Of a stretch of 64,000 nucleotides of DNA, positions 51,824-60,976 are shown in pieces. The stretch is from positions 186,001 through 250,000 of the forward strand of contig NZ_BQHI01000007.1 in the NCBI RefSeq assembly GCF_021603585.1, in the 5' to 3' direction. This DNA comes from Pseudomonas sputi. Lineage in GTDB: Bacteria; Pseudomonadota; Gammaproteobacteria; Pseudomonadales; Pseudomonadaceae. The notes beneath the pieces are model-generated. The model had not been told where the DNA came from. It was given only the letters and a program-made list of their open reading frames with translations, and ran no database searches. The position numbers and the translations under genes were made by a program. Numbering within the stretch: position 1 is the first letter of the stretch; each line of letters begins with the position of its first letter.

Positions 51824-53155
51824 TCAGTTTTTCGAAACTTCACCGGCCGGCAGTTTTTCCTTGCTGCGCCAGTGCGGCAGCGAGTTCCAGTAGCGCTGGC
51901 CCTTGGCGTCGTCGTACATGCCTTCCCAACGGGCGATGACCAGCACGGCGAGGGCATTGCCGATCACGTTCAGGGCGGTCCGCGCCATGTCCATCACGCG
52001 GTCGACACCGGCGATGAACGCCAGGCCTTCCAGCGGAATACCCACGCTGCCCAGGGTGGCCAGCAGTACCACGAAGGACACGCCCGGTACGCCGGCGATA
52101 CCTTTGGAGGTCACCATCAGGGTCAGGACCAGCAGCAGTTGCTGGCTGATCGACAGGTCGATGCCGTACAGCTGGGCAATGAAGATCGCCGCGATGGACT
52201 GGTACAGGGTCGAGCCGTCGAGGTTGAACGAGTAGCCGGTTGGTACTACGAAGCTGCAGATGGCTTTCGGTGCGCCGTAGGCTTCCATCTTCTCGATCAC
52301 GCGTGGCAGCACGGTTTCCGAGGAGGCGGTGGAGTAAGCCAGCACCAGCTCATCCTTGAAGATGCGCATCAGCTTGATCACCGAGAAGCCGAACATCTTG
52401 GCGATCAGGCCCAACACCACAAAGGCGAAGAAGGCGATGGCGACGTAAACCAGGATCACCAGTTTGGCCAGTGGCAGCAGCGAGGCGAAACCGAAGTTGG
52501 CCACGGTCACCGCGATCAGGGCGAATACGCCGATCGGGGCGTAGTTCATGATCATGTGGGTGACTTTGAACATGCTTTCCGAGACGCCCTGGAACATCTT
52601 CACCAGCGGCTCGCGCAGGTCCGACTGCAGGCTCGACAGACCGAGACCGAACAGCACGGAGAAGAAGATGATCGGCAGCATTTCGCCGCGGGCCATGGCC
52701 GCGAAGATGTTCGACGGGATCAGGTTGAGGATGGTCTCGATGAACGCGTGTTCATGCTGCACTTCCGCGGCGGTCGCCTGGTACTTGGAGATATCCACAG
52801 TACCCAGGGTGCTCATGTCGATGCCGGCACCCGGATGGAACAGGTTGGCCAGCAGCAGGCCGACGACAATGGCGATAGTGGTGACGATTTCGAAGTAGAT
52901 GATGGTCTTCAGGCCGATGCGCCCGAGCTTCTTGGCGTCGCCCACGCCGGCGATGCCGACGATCAGGGAAGAGATGACGATCGGGATCACGATCATCTTG
53001 ATCAGACGGATAAAGATATCGCCTGCCGGTTGCAGGACGTTGCTGATCCACCAGGCCTTCTCGGCACTGAAATGGTTGAGCAACGCACCGATTGCAATCC
53101 CCAATACCAGACCGATGAGGATCTGCCAGGCGAGGCTAAGCTTTGCCTTCTTCAT
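51824..53155 (-). CDS. gltP: Glutamate/aspartate:proton symporter
   Basis: A 443-residue dicarboxylate/amino acid:cation symporter starting MKKAKLSLAWQILIGLVLGI. It has eight membrane segments plus two re-entrant loops. Signature parts are AYSTASSETVLPRVIEKM (serine-rich hairpin), FVVPTGYSFNLDGSTLYQSI and the C-terminal SFVVLLATLGSVGIPLEGLAFIAGVDRVMDMARTALNVIGNA. Position before the Ivy-algB-kinB block equals PA5479 (gltP). The longer frame to 53311 is rejected because it adds a non-homologous leader. Confidence 0.95.
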   Translation of the reverse strand: MKKAKLSLAWQILIGLVLGIAIGALLNHFSAEKAWWISNVLQPAGDIFIRLIKMIVIPIVISSLIVGIAGVGDAKKLGRIGLKTIIYFEIVTTIAIVVGLLLANLFHPGAGIDMSTLGTVDISKYQATAAEVQHEHAFIETILNLIPSNIFAAMARGEMLPIIFFSVLFGLGLSSLQSDLREPLVKMFQGVSESMFKVTHMIMNYAPIGVFALIAVTVANFGFASLLPLAKLVILVYVAIAFFAFVVLGLIAKMFGFSVIKLMRIFKDELVLAYSTASSETVLPRVIEKMEAYGAPKAICSFVVPTGYSFNLDGSTLYQSIAAIFIAQLYGIDLSISQQLLLVLTLMVTSKGIAGVPGVSFVVLLATLGSVGIPLEGLAFIAGVDRVMDMARTALNVIGNALAVLVIARWEGMYDDAKGQRYWNSLPHWRSKEKLPAGEVSKN

Positions 53156-53851
53156 TATCTTTACCCTTACTTGCGTTTGACTCAGGCACATGCAGGAACT
53201 GGAACGCTCATCAGCGGAAAAGTCTGTGCATCTGCCTCCGTATAAGGTGCCCCGAAGTGCGTGTTTACGGCTCTCTGGCGGGCGAAAAAAGGCGCAACTA
53301 TTCCGACGCAAGGTTGCGCCGTCTAATGCCGTAAGCGCCTACCCTATGCCGAATCGGCATGAGTTTTTTCAAATGAAACTGGCGTCCCAACCGGTTCGAA
53401 TACGACATTTCTGCAGGCATAAGTGCCGTGAACCGGCCATTACAGCGTAGGTTGGTTGTTTTTTGAACGAGTGATTTCGACGAAAAATTTAGGAAAAAGC
53501 CTACGTTCGGAAGCTAAATGTCCGACTTACTCGATCGACTCTTTCTCGATATACGGTCGCCAGGAAACACCGCGAAATGCTTTCGCACGCAGTGTGAGGG
53601 GAAAAAAGACGAGCAGAACGCTCTGGATCAACGTTTTGTTACGCAGAAAGCTCAGCGCAAGTCCGTCGAACCGCTACGGTTGGCGAACTTGCGTCGCAGC
53701 TTTTACCCTGACCCGGCCCTCATCGCAGGCACTCCCTGTACCCGTAGGTCACTCCGACCCTGCAACAGTCAGAACATCCCGGCCCCCTGGTCATGCACCG
53801 GCCTTCCTCGGGCGGGTGCAATGGAGGACAGCCTTTCAGCTGTCCTCTTGT
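53156..53851. other. Gene-free 696-bp interval with several hairpins, possible small-RNA locus
   Basis: No convincing protein gene was found; the open frames here have no recognisable content. Read on the minus strand, GGCGCAAC...GTTGCGCC (53291-53298 with 53313-53320) is followed by six Ts (53285-53290), a terminator shape not explained by an annotated gene. On the plus strand ATGCCGA-A-TCGGCAT (53346-53360) is followed by TTTTTT at 53364-53369. The interval also contains the gltP promoter. An inverted pair CCGGTTC / GAACCGG spans about 53391-53436. Confidence 0.5.
53824..53847 (-). terminator. Hairpin after the Ivy-like gene
   Basis: GAGGACAGC (53824-53832) pairs exactly with GCTGTCCTC (53839-53847) around a CTTTCA loop, 4 bp past the Ivy-like stop. 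The T-run on the minus strand is weak. Confidence 0.65.
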
Positions 53852-54316
53852 TCAATACCAGTTCGGATCTTTCTTGAGCGTTTCCATCAACAGATCCTGC
53901 ATGCCCTGATCAGGCTTGCCGAGGAAGCGGTAGGTGGCATGTCGCGTTGGCGACTTGTCGGCCGGCAGTCCTTCGGGCACATCCACAAGCATGGCGTAAG
54001 CGTCTTTCTTGTCGAAACTGAACGCGACGATCAAGCGGTGATTCAGGCACTTGTCGGCGGATTCGCAGAGTGGGCCGACCAGATACTTGTCGCCATCTTC
54101 AGTCACGGCATTCATCTGCTGATCAGGCGTGCCGGACAGGTTCATCACCCATTCCGGCAGGCGTTCTTCCTTCTTCACCACGCCTTCCCAGGTTTCCCTG
54201 TATTGCGGGTCGGAACTCAACAGTTCGTTGACCCGCGCCTGGCCGTCATTGGCCGCCATCGCCATGGCACTGCCGCCCAGAAGCAGGGCGGCTGCCAGTG
54301 TCTTTAAACCCTTCAT
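53852..54316 (-). CDS. Ivy-family lysozyme inhibitor-like protein
   Basis: A 154-residue periplasmic protein with a signal peptide (MKGLKTLAAALLLGGSAMAMA). The fold pattern of Ivy is present: YRETWEGVVKKEERLPEWVMNLSGTPDQQM, then KYLVGPLCESADKCLNHRLIVAFSFDK. Ivy proteins block C-type lysozyme, protecting the cell wall. The inhibitory loop, CKPHDC in E. coli Ivy, is here CESADKC (Cys84-Cys90) and lacks the His that enters the lysozyme active site. The start is ATG 54316 with GAGG upstream, 2 bp after the DUF1328 stop. Confidence 0.85.
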   Translation of the reverse strand: MKGLKTLAAALLLGGSAMAMAANDGQARVNELLSSDPQYRETWEGVVKKEERLPEWVMNLSGTPDQQMNAVTEDGDKYLVGPLCESADKCLNHRLIVAFSFDKKDAYAMLVDVPEGLPADKSPTRHATYRFLGKPDQGMQDLLMETLKKDPNWY

Positions 54317-54318
54317 GT

Positions 54319-54504
<186 letters not shown>

Positions 54505-54550
54505 TTAGGGGTGTTGCCGGTCTCGGCGCGGGTGCGCCCAGATTCGTTGA

Positions 54551-54835
54551 TCAGAAAACCCAGCGCTCTTCACGGGGCATGTCACCCAGTGGTTGTGGCT
54601 GGTCGACGTCCATCATGCGCATTGCGCCGTTGTCGGCCTGGCTGCTGCTGACAGCGCTGAAGTGCGTCTGCGTCGCGTGTTGCATGGAAATCAGGGGCTC
54701 AGGTTGCTGACGGTGTTCCCAGCGCAGGTACTGCTGGCAGGCGATCAGAGTGATCAGCAGCGCAAGTGCGCCAAACAGGGCCTGCTGCAGGTGCAGTGGC
54801 GAGATACGCATTTGGGCGGCACGTGGGCGAGTCAT
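54551..54835 (-). CDS. Conserved small protein with one membrane segment, unknown function
   Basis: A 94-residue protein starting MTRPRAAQMRISPLHLQQAL. It has a membrane segment at about 20-38 (ALFGALALLITLIACQQYL) and a polar C-terminal region rich in Gln, Asp and Met. No domain is recognised. AGGAACCCAGG before ATG 54835 supports the start. The same position next to algB is occupied by a small hypothetical in other pseudomonads, as far as I recall. It may share a transcript with DUF1328 (67 bp apart). Confidence 0.75.
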   Translation of the reverse strand: MTRPRAAQMRISPLHLQQALFGALALLITLIACQQYLRWEHRQQPEPLISMQHATQTHFSAVSSSQADNGAMRMMDVDQPQPLGDMPREERWVF

Positions 54836-55262
54836 CCTGGGTTCCTCACTCTTGTTCGGTTGGGGCAGTGCATTTCTGCCCGGGCTGAGAGATGTATTGC
54901 AGCCCGCATGCCAGCTTTTTTGTTTGAAAAAATCCAATAAAATCAGATAGTTATAGATGATAAGAAAAATCCTGACGACGCATCCTGCACGATGACCCTC
55001 GCGGGGTCGTGCGTAATGCACGATTATTTCGTAGGAGAAATCATTCTTTTTGAATTGAGGGCGGGGTGTGGATGTCAGAAAAGCAGGCAGGAAACCGCCT
55101 TGAAACTGTGCCGTGTTTAAAAATTCAACAAAATCAGCGAATTAACCGTGATTGCAGGAGAGAGCTACCCTGCTATGACTGGAATCGATCAGAATCGACC
55201 ATGCAACTTGCCCGATTTTTCCGGGACTAACCCAAGACATTCACTTATGGAGCGTAGGAAAA
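54836..55262. promoter_or_regulatory. AlgB promoter region, gene-free and AT-rich in part
   Basis: These 427 bases hold the promoters of the leftward small gene and the rightward algB. An AT-rich stretch covers about 54920-54970. GCACGA (54987-54992) and TCGTGC (55007-55012) form an inverted repeat, and TGCACGAT recurs directly at 54986-54993 and 55017-55024. GAATCGA repeats directly near 55181-55198. No sigma-54 -24/-12 site was recognised. The algB ribosome binding site TAGGA lies at about 55255. Confidence 0.5.
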
Positions 55263-56609
55263 ATGGAATCAGCCACTGAGCACCAAGGCCGCATTCTGCT
55301 GGTGGACGATGAGTCCGCCATCCTGCGAACCTTCCGTTATTGCCTCGAAGACGAAGGTTATTCCGTCGCCACCGCCAACAGCGCGGCCCAGGCTGACGCG
55401 CTGTTGCAACGTCAGGTGTTCGATCTGTGCTTTCTGGATTTGCGTCTGGGCGAAGACAACGGTCTTGATGTACTGGCGCAGATGCGCATCCAGGCGCCGT
55501 GGATGCGGGTGGTGATCGTCACCGCCCATTCGGCCGTCGACACCGCGGTGGATGCGATTCAGGCCGGTGCCGCCGATTATCTGGTCAAACCGTGCAGCCC
55601 GGATCAATTGCGCCTGGCGACTGCCAAACAACTGGAAGTGCGCCAGCTGTCGGCGCGTCTGGAAGCCCTTGAAGGCGAGATCCGCAAACCCAGGGACGGC
55701 CTCGATTCCCACAGTCCGGCGATGAAAGTCGTACTGGAAACGGCGCGGCAAGTGGCGGGCACCGACGCCAACATCCTGATCCTCGGCGAATCCGGCACCG
55801 GTAAAGGTGAACTGGCCCGAGCCATTCACGGCTGGAGCAAGCGCGAGAAGAAATCCTGCGTCACCATCAATTGCCCGTCGCTGACCGCCGAACTGATGGA
55901 AAGCGAGCTGTTCGGTCACAGCCGCGGCGCGTTCACCGGGGCCAGTGAAAGCACGCTGGGCCGGGTCAATCAGGCCGATGGCGGTACGTTGTTTCTCGAC
56001 GAAATCGGCGATTTTCCCCTGACGTTGCAACCCAAGTTGCTGCGTTTCATTCAGGACAAGGAATATGAGCGGGTAGGGGATCCGGTCACTCGCCGCGCCG
56101 ATGTGCGTATTCTGGCGGCCACCAACCTCAACCTGGAGGACATGGTGCGCGACGGACGTTTTCGCGAAGATCTGCTTTATCGCCTGAACGTCATCACTCT
56201 GCATCTGCCGCCGCTGCGTGAACGTGCCGAGGACATCCTGACCCTGGCCGACCGTTTCCTCGCCCGCTTCGTGAAGGAATACGCGCGCCCGGCGCGGGGC
56301 TTCAGTGACGAGGCTCGCGAAGCGTTGCTGGGTTATCGCTGGCCCGGCAACATTCGTGAGCTGCGCAACGTGGTCGAGCGGGCCAGCATCATTTGCCCGC
56401 AGGAGCGTGTGGAAATCAGCCACCTCGGCATGGCCGAACAACCGGCGAACAATGCGCCACGGGTCGGCGCCGCGCTGAGCCTAGACGAGCTGGAAAAGGC
56501 TCACATCGGCGCCGTACTGGCGACCGCCGGGACCCTCGATCAGGCCGCCAAGACCCTGGGGATCGACGCCTCGACCCTGTATCGCAAGCGCAAGCAGTAC
56601 AACCTGTGA
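55263..56609 (+). CDS. algB: NtrC-family response regulator AlgB
   Basis: Regulates alginate, virulence and quorum-linked traits together with KinB. The 448 residues have a receiver domain with Asp59 as phospho-acceptor (CFLDLRLGED) and an AAA+ domain with Walker A GESGTGKG (175-182) and GAFTGA (222-227), the loop that contacts sigma-54. The C-terminal Fis-type helix-turn-helix reads LDQAAKTLGIDASTLYRKRKQ. kinB follows 10 bp later. AlgB can act without sigma-54 in alginate control, although GAFTGA is intact. Confidence 0.96.
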   Translation: MESATEHQGRILLVDDESAILRTFRYCLEDEGYSVATANSAAQADALLQRQVFDLCFLDLRLGEDNGLDVLAQMRIQAPWMRVVIVTAHSAVDTAVDAIQAGAADYLVKPCSPDQLRLATAKQLEVRQLSARLEALEGEIRKPRDGLDSHSPAMKVVLETARQVAGTDANILILGESGTGKGELARAIHGWSKREKKSCVTINCPSLTAELMESELFGHSRGAFTGASESTLGRVNQADGGTLFLDEIGDFPLTLQPKLLRFIQDKEYERVGDPVTRRADVRILAATNLNLEDMVRDGRFREDLLYRLNVITLHLPPLRERAEDILTLADRFLARFVKEYARPARGFSDEAREALLGYRWPGNIRELRNVVERASIICPQERVEISHLGMAEQPANNAPRVGAALSLDELEKAHIGAVLATAGTLDQAAKTLGIDASTLYRKRKQYNL

Positions 56610-56619
56610 GCATCCGCCG

Positions 56620-58410
56620 ATGAAACTGGCGATGAAGTTGCGGACCCGCTTGTTCCTGAGCATTTCCGCATTGATCACCGTGGCCTTGCTCGGGTTGATG
56701 CTCGGGCTGGTCAGCGTGATGCAAATGGCCAGCACTCAGGAGGCGCTGGTCCGCAACAACTTCGTCACCCTCGATCTCGGCCTCAAGCTGCGCAAGACCC
56801 TCGGCGATCAGCTGATCATGATGCTCGCCGAAAAGCCCGATCCCATTGCGTTCGAAGCGTCCAAACAGCATTACTTCCAACTGCTCGACGAGGGCATCGC
56901 CCAGGAGCAGAAGCGCGACGACCGCCAGTATGGGTTCAGTCAGGCCAAAGCCGATTACCTGAGCTTTCTCGAGGCGTTTGACATCAGCCGAGACCCGGCC
57001 GGCGCGGTGAGTGGCGCTGGTGACCTGCGCGAGCGCTTCAACACCCTGCGCAACGGATTGATCACCGAACACAAACACTCGCTGAACAACATCAATGCGG
57101 TCCAGCATGCCGCCCGCGACCGTGCGTTGCTGATCGCCGGTCTGCTCGGGCTGGTGGGGCTGGCGGTGCTAATCATCGGTTTCATCACCGCCCAAGGCAT
57201 TGCCCGGCGTTTTGGTGCGCCGATCGAAGCGCTGGCCAAGGCGGCGGACAATATCGGCCAGGGCAATTTCGAAGTGACCCTGCCGGTGTCCTCGGCGATG
57301 GAGATCAACCTGTTGACGCGCCGCTTCGGGTTGATGGCCGAAGCCCTGCGCCAACATCAGGCGACCAACGTCGACGAATTGCTCGCCGGCCAGCAGCGCC
57401 TGCAAGCGGTACTCGACAGCATCGATGACGGCTTGTTGATGATCGACCGTCAGGGGCGTCTGGAGCATTTGAACCCCGTGGCCCAGCGACAACTGGGCTG
57501 GGACAGCGACCGCTTCGGCGAAGGCCTGGGCACGGCGCTGCAGCGTCCGGAGCTGGATGCACAACTGCAACTGGTATTGCGCGGCGGCACCCTTGAACGG
57601 GCGCCGGAAGACCTGAGCATCGAGGTCGATGGCGAATCGCGTCTGCTGACGTACAGCCTGACGCCGGTCAGCCATACCCAGGGGCATATCCTCGGCGCCG
57701 TGATGGTCTTGCACGACGTCACCGAGCAGCGCGCCTTTGAGCGGGTGCGCAGCGAGTTCGTGTTGCGTGCATCCCACGAATTGCGCACGCCGGTCACGGG
57801 CATGCACATGGCGTTCGGGCTGTTTCGCGAGCGGGCGAAGTTTCCACAGGAGTCTCGCGAGTCGGACCTGCTCGACACGGTCAACGAAGAGATGCAGCGC
57901 CTGATGCAATTGATCAACGACCTGCTTAACTTCTCGCGCTATCAGAGCGGTTTGCAGAAGCTCACGCTGGCGCCGTGCTCCATCGAGGATCTGCTGGAAC
58001 AGGCGCGTTTGCGTTTCGCCGAGTCGGCGGCGCAGAAGGGTGTTGCCCTGAATGTCGAAACGCAGGGCCCTTTGCCGCGGTTACAGGTGGATCAGGCGCA
58101 GCTCGATCGTGTCCTGGACAATTTGATCGATAACGCTCTGCGCCATACGGCGCGCGACGGGCTGATTCGCTTGCAGGCCCGTCGTCATGGCGAGCGAGTG
58201 ATCATCAGCGTCGAGGACAATGGCGAAGGGATTGCCTACGGTCAGCAAGGGCGGATTTTCGAACCCTTCGTCCAGGTCGGCCGTAAAAAGGGTGGCGCCG
58301 GGTTGGGTCTGGCGCTGTGCAAGGAAATCGTCCAGCTGCACGGCGGGCGCATGGGTGTTTATTCGCGGCCGGGGCAGGGCACGCAGTTCTACATGGCGCT
58401 GGCGGTCTAG
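56620..58410 (+). CDS. kinB: Sensor histidine kinase KinB
   Basis: The 596 residues have a membrane segment near 12-34, a helical periplasmic sensor (about 35-168), a second membrane segment (about 169-191) and a HAMP region. A PAS domain follows (about 258-370), then HisKA with His386 in VLRASHELRTPVTG and an HATPase domain (DNLIDNALRHTARD, VEDNGEGI, GGAGLGLALC). It phosphorylates AlgB and also acts as its phosphatase in P. aeruginosa. It overlaps the convergent EAL gene by 4 bp. Confidence 0.96.
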   Translation: MKLAMKLRTRLFLSISALITVALLGLMLGLVSVMQMASTQEALVRNNFVTLDLGLKLRKTLGDQLIMMLAEKPDPIAFEASKQHYFQLLDEGIAQEQKRDDRQYGFSQAKADYLSFLEAFDISRDPAGAVSGAGDLRERFNTLRNGLITEHKHSLNNINAVQHAARDRALLIAGLLGLVGLAVLIIGFITAQGIARRFGAPIEALAKAADNIGQGNFEVTLPVSSAMEINLLTRRFGLMAEALRQHQATNVDELLAGQQRLQAVLDSIDDGLLMIDRQGRLEHLNPVAQRQLGWDSDRFGEGLGTALQRPELDAQLQLVLRGGTLERAPEDLSIEVDGESRLLTYSLTPVSHTQGHILGAVMVLHDVTEQRAFERVRSEFVLRASHELRTPVTGMHMAFGLFRERAKFPQESRESDLLDTVNEEMQRLMQLINDLLNFSRYQSGLQKLTLAPCSIEDLLEQARLRFAESAAQKGVALNVETQGPLPRLQVDQAQLDRVLDNLIDNALRHTARDGLIRLQARRHGERVIISVEDNGEGIAYGQQGRIFEPFVQVGRKKGGAGLGLALCKEIVQLHGGRMGVYSRPGQGTQFYMALAV

Positions 58411-60023
58411 GCTTCGTCGTCCAGCCGGCGCCCGGCGAGGCGCCGTCCGCGGGTGATCAGCTCGATGAACTGGACAGCGCTCAAGGCGTGGGCGAACAGC
58501 CAGCCCTGACCGAATTTCACCCCTTCGCTGCTCAGCAGTTCGGCCTGGGACTCATATTCGATGCCTTCGGCGATCACTTTCAGATCCAGCGCCTGGGCCA
58601 TGTGAATGATGTGCGGCGCGACACCGCTGCTGGCGGCGTCATGGCCGAGGGCGTCGATAAAAGACTTGTCGATCTTCAGGCAGTCCACCGGCAAGGTTTG
58701 CAGGTATGCCAGGCTGCAATAGCCGGTGCCGAAATCGTCGATCAACACCTGATGCCCGACATCCCGCAGCGCCTGCAGGTTTTCCCGGGCCACCACCACA
58801 TCGATCAGACCGCGTTCGGTCACCTCGAAAGCAATCTGCCGCGCGGCAACCCGGTGCAAGGTCAGCAGCCGCGCCATGACCTGGCCGATGCGCGGCACCA
58901 TCACGTCGCAGGCGGCCAGGTTCACCGAGATGTACAGCTGCGGATTGGCCCGCAGCAACTGGCCCAACTGCTCGAGCAGACGTTGCAGGACGAAGTCGGT
59001 CATCTGGCGAATCTGCCCGGTGTTCTCGGCCATCGGGATGAACAGGTCGGGGCTGGTCAGCGTGCCGTCCGGTCGTCGCCAGCGCAGCAGAGCCTCGGCG
59101 CCGACACAATTGCGGCTGTCGAGATCGAAGATCGGTTGATAAAGCACCTGTAACTCGCCCCGGCGAATCGCGCCGTGCAACTCGGCGTCCAGCGACTGGC
59201 GCTGGCGTACGATCCAGAACACCAGAACGCCCACCAGCGCACCGAGCACCAGACAGAACGGCACCATCCACCACCAGAGCTGCGGAATGTGCATGCCCGT
59301 GCGCGGGCTGATCAGCACCAGTTGGTATTCCGGACTGTCAGTGGGCATGCGGTAGATCAGGTGCGACTGGGTAACTTGCAGCGCACTCGGGGTTTTCGGC
59401 GGCCAGGGCTCGGTGGGCGGCCAGGCTTGCGGAACGCCGAGCACCGGAATCGCCCGAGTCCCGCGATCCAGCACTACCAGAAGACTGCTGCCGGGCGACA
59501 GGTCGACCATGTCGGTCAGATGCCCGCGTGAGGTGGCCACGCGAAAGTTGCCGCGCCCGAGCATCAGTGCCGCGCGGTTTTCATCGGGTTCGGTGGTGGT
59601 GTTCAGCCAGTAGCTGTAGGTCGGACCTTTGATGTCCGGCGGACGGATCACCGACAGGCCATCCTGGCGCGGACGGTTGGAGCAGATCCGCGTGGCGTCC
59701 ATATAGGCGGCTTCATAGACGAAGCGATAGTTGAACGTCACTTGCTGCAACGTGGCGATCATGTCGTCGTCGCAGCTGCGCAGGGGCTGGGCTTCGAGGT
59801 CATCGAGGCTTTCGCGCAACTGGCCGAACAGTTGCTCCAGACGCGCCAGGAACCGCTCGCCCTGAGCGTTCATTTCCTGGCTTTCGCTTTGCTCGACCTG
59901 GCGCATGGCCACGAACAGCCCGCCGGTGATCAGCAGGCTCGCACTGAGGACAGCCGCGATCATCGCCAGAAACCAGGGGCGATAAAACCAGCTACGCAGC
60001 GTCTCTCGGGTAGCAACCATCAT
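58407..60023 (-). CDS. Cyclic-di-GMP phosphodiesterase with CSS-motif sensor and EAL domain
   Basis: The 538 residues have two membrane segments (about 18-42 and 250-272) that enclose a periplasmic CSS-motif domain with conserved Cys84 (LRSCDDDM) and Cys114 (TRICSNR). In this family such a pair can form a disulfide that tunes activity. The cytoplasmic EAL domain keeps its catalytic motifs: EALLRW (Glu310), IDDFGTGYCSL, KIDKSFI and VIAEGIE, so it should degrade c-di-GMP to pGpG. The start is taken at ATG 60023; the adjacent ATG at 60020 is equally possible. Confidence 0.93.
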   Translation of the reverse strand: MMVATRETLRSWFYRPWFLAMIAAVLSASLLITGGLFVAMRQVEQSESQEMNAQGERFLARLEQLFGQLRESLDDLEAQPLRSCDDDMIATLQQVTFNYRFVYEAAYMDATRICSNRPRQDGLSVIRPPDIKGPTYSYWLNTTTEPDENRAALMLGRGNFRVATSRGHLTDMVDLSPGSSLLVVLDRGTRAIPVLGVPQAWPPTEPWPPKTPSALQVTQSHLIYRMPTDSPEYQLVLISPRTGMHIPQLWWWMVPFCLVLGALVGVLVFWIVRQRQSLDAELHGAIRRGELQVLYQPIFDLDSRNCVGAEALLRWRRPDGTLTSPDLFIPMAENTGQIRQMTDFVLQRLLEQLGQLLRANPQLYISVNLAACDVMVPRIGQVMARLLTLHRVAARQIAFEVTERGLIDVVVARENLQALRDVGHQVLIDDFGTGYCSLAYLQTLPVDCLKIDKSFIDALGHDAASSGVAPHIIHMAQALDLKVIAEGIEYESQAELLSSEGVKFGQGWLFAHALSAVQFIELITRGRRLAGRRLDDEA

Positions 60024-60095
60024 GGATATCCGAAGAATTACCAATGAGTTATAGCTGCTGATTGCGTTTTCGCCCTGACCGTCGGGCGGGCGTCA

Positions 60096-60875
60096 TTATT
60101 TTGTCTGATTCAGTACCAGCAGCAACGCTGCCGTTTGCGCATCCGGCGTGCCGTCAAAACGCGCAGGGCGGTAGTGCATCTGGAAGGCCGCGAGCACATG
60201 ACGGGTCGCCACATCCAGTTCGCCGGTCTGTGGCGTCGAGTAGCCCAGACGCGCCAGTTGGCTCTGGAACCAAGTGATGCTTGGCAGCTCGACGTCGAAC
60301 TGCGCCTGCTGGCGTGCCACGGCTTGCTCGTCGGGCCAGAGCCCCAGCCCTTCGGCCGCCAGGCGCTTCCAGGGGAACAACGGCCCCGGGTCGAGTTTGC
60401 GCAACGGGGCGATGTCACTGTGGCCGATGATGTGGCGCGGGCTGATGCCCTGGCGTTTGCTGATGTCCTTGAGCAGGACGATCAGCGATTGCACCTGGGC
60501 TTCGCTGTAGGGATACCAGAGGCGACCGGTCGGCGTGTCTTTGAAGCCCGGATTGACGATTTCGATGCCGATCGAGCTGGAGTTGAGCCAGGTGCGGCCT
60601 TGCCATTCGCTTTCGCCGGCATGCCAGGCACGCAGGTTTTCGTCCATCAGCTTGTAGATGGTGGCGTTCTTGTCGTCGCCGATCAGGTAATGGCTGCTGA
60701 CTTCGCCGTGGGTCAGCAATTGCAGTGAGCGTTCCAGCGAGGCGGAGGTGTAGTGCACGATCACAAACTGCACGCGACTGTCGTGATTGACCGAAGGATG
60801 GCTGGTGTCAAAACGCGGACCGTTGGCACAACCGGCCAAGAGGATCAGCGACGCGAGGAGGGTAAAAAATTTCAT
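60096..60875 (-). CDS. N-acetylmuramoyl-L-alanine amidase, AmpDh/AmiD-like outer-membrane lipoprotein
   Basis: The 259 residues start with a lipoprotein signal (MKFFTLLASLILLAGCANG). An Amidase_2 domain follows, with zinc ligands expected at FVIVHYTSA (His), GHSDIAPLRKLDPGPLFPW (His and Asp) and the Glu of SIGIEIVN. A C-terminal peptidoglycan-binding-like region comes last (QSQLARLGYSTPQTGELDVATRHVLAAFQMHY). It cleaves stem peptides from muramic acid in the periplasm. Position beside dgcP and kinB matches PA5485 (AmpDh2). Confidence 0.92.
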   Translation of the reverse strand: MKFFTLLASLILLAGCANGPRFDTSHPSVNHDSRVQFVIVHYTSASLERSLQLLTHGEVSSHYLIGDDKNATIYKLMDENLRAWHAGESEWQGRTWLNSSSIGIEIVNPGFKDTPTGRLWYPYSEAQVQSLIVLLKDISKRQGISPRHIIGHSDIAPLRKLDPGPLFPWKRLAAEGLGLWPDEQAVARQQAQFDVELPSITWFQSQLARLGYSTPQTGELDVATRHVLAAFQMHYRPARFDGTPDAQTAALLLVLNQTK

Positions 60876-60976
60876 AGCAGAGGGCAGTACACGCAAGACG
60901 ATAATGCAACAGTGTAACGTATCGCCTTGCGCTTCGATGCTCAAAGGACTGATTTAAACAATATGGAACAATTGCC

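Noticed and set aside
51230-53245. A 671-codon plus-strand frame over gltP and the nucleoside-recognition gene
   Set aside because: Rich in His, Gln and Asp, a pattern of antisense shadows in GC-rich DNA. Both minus-strand genes there are clear family members.
53456-54307. A 283-codon plus-strand frame between gltP and the Ivy-like gene
   Set aside because: Its second half is antisense to the Ivy-like gene, and its first half has no conserved pattern or ribosome binding site.
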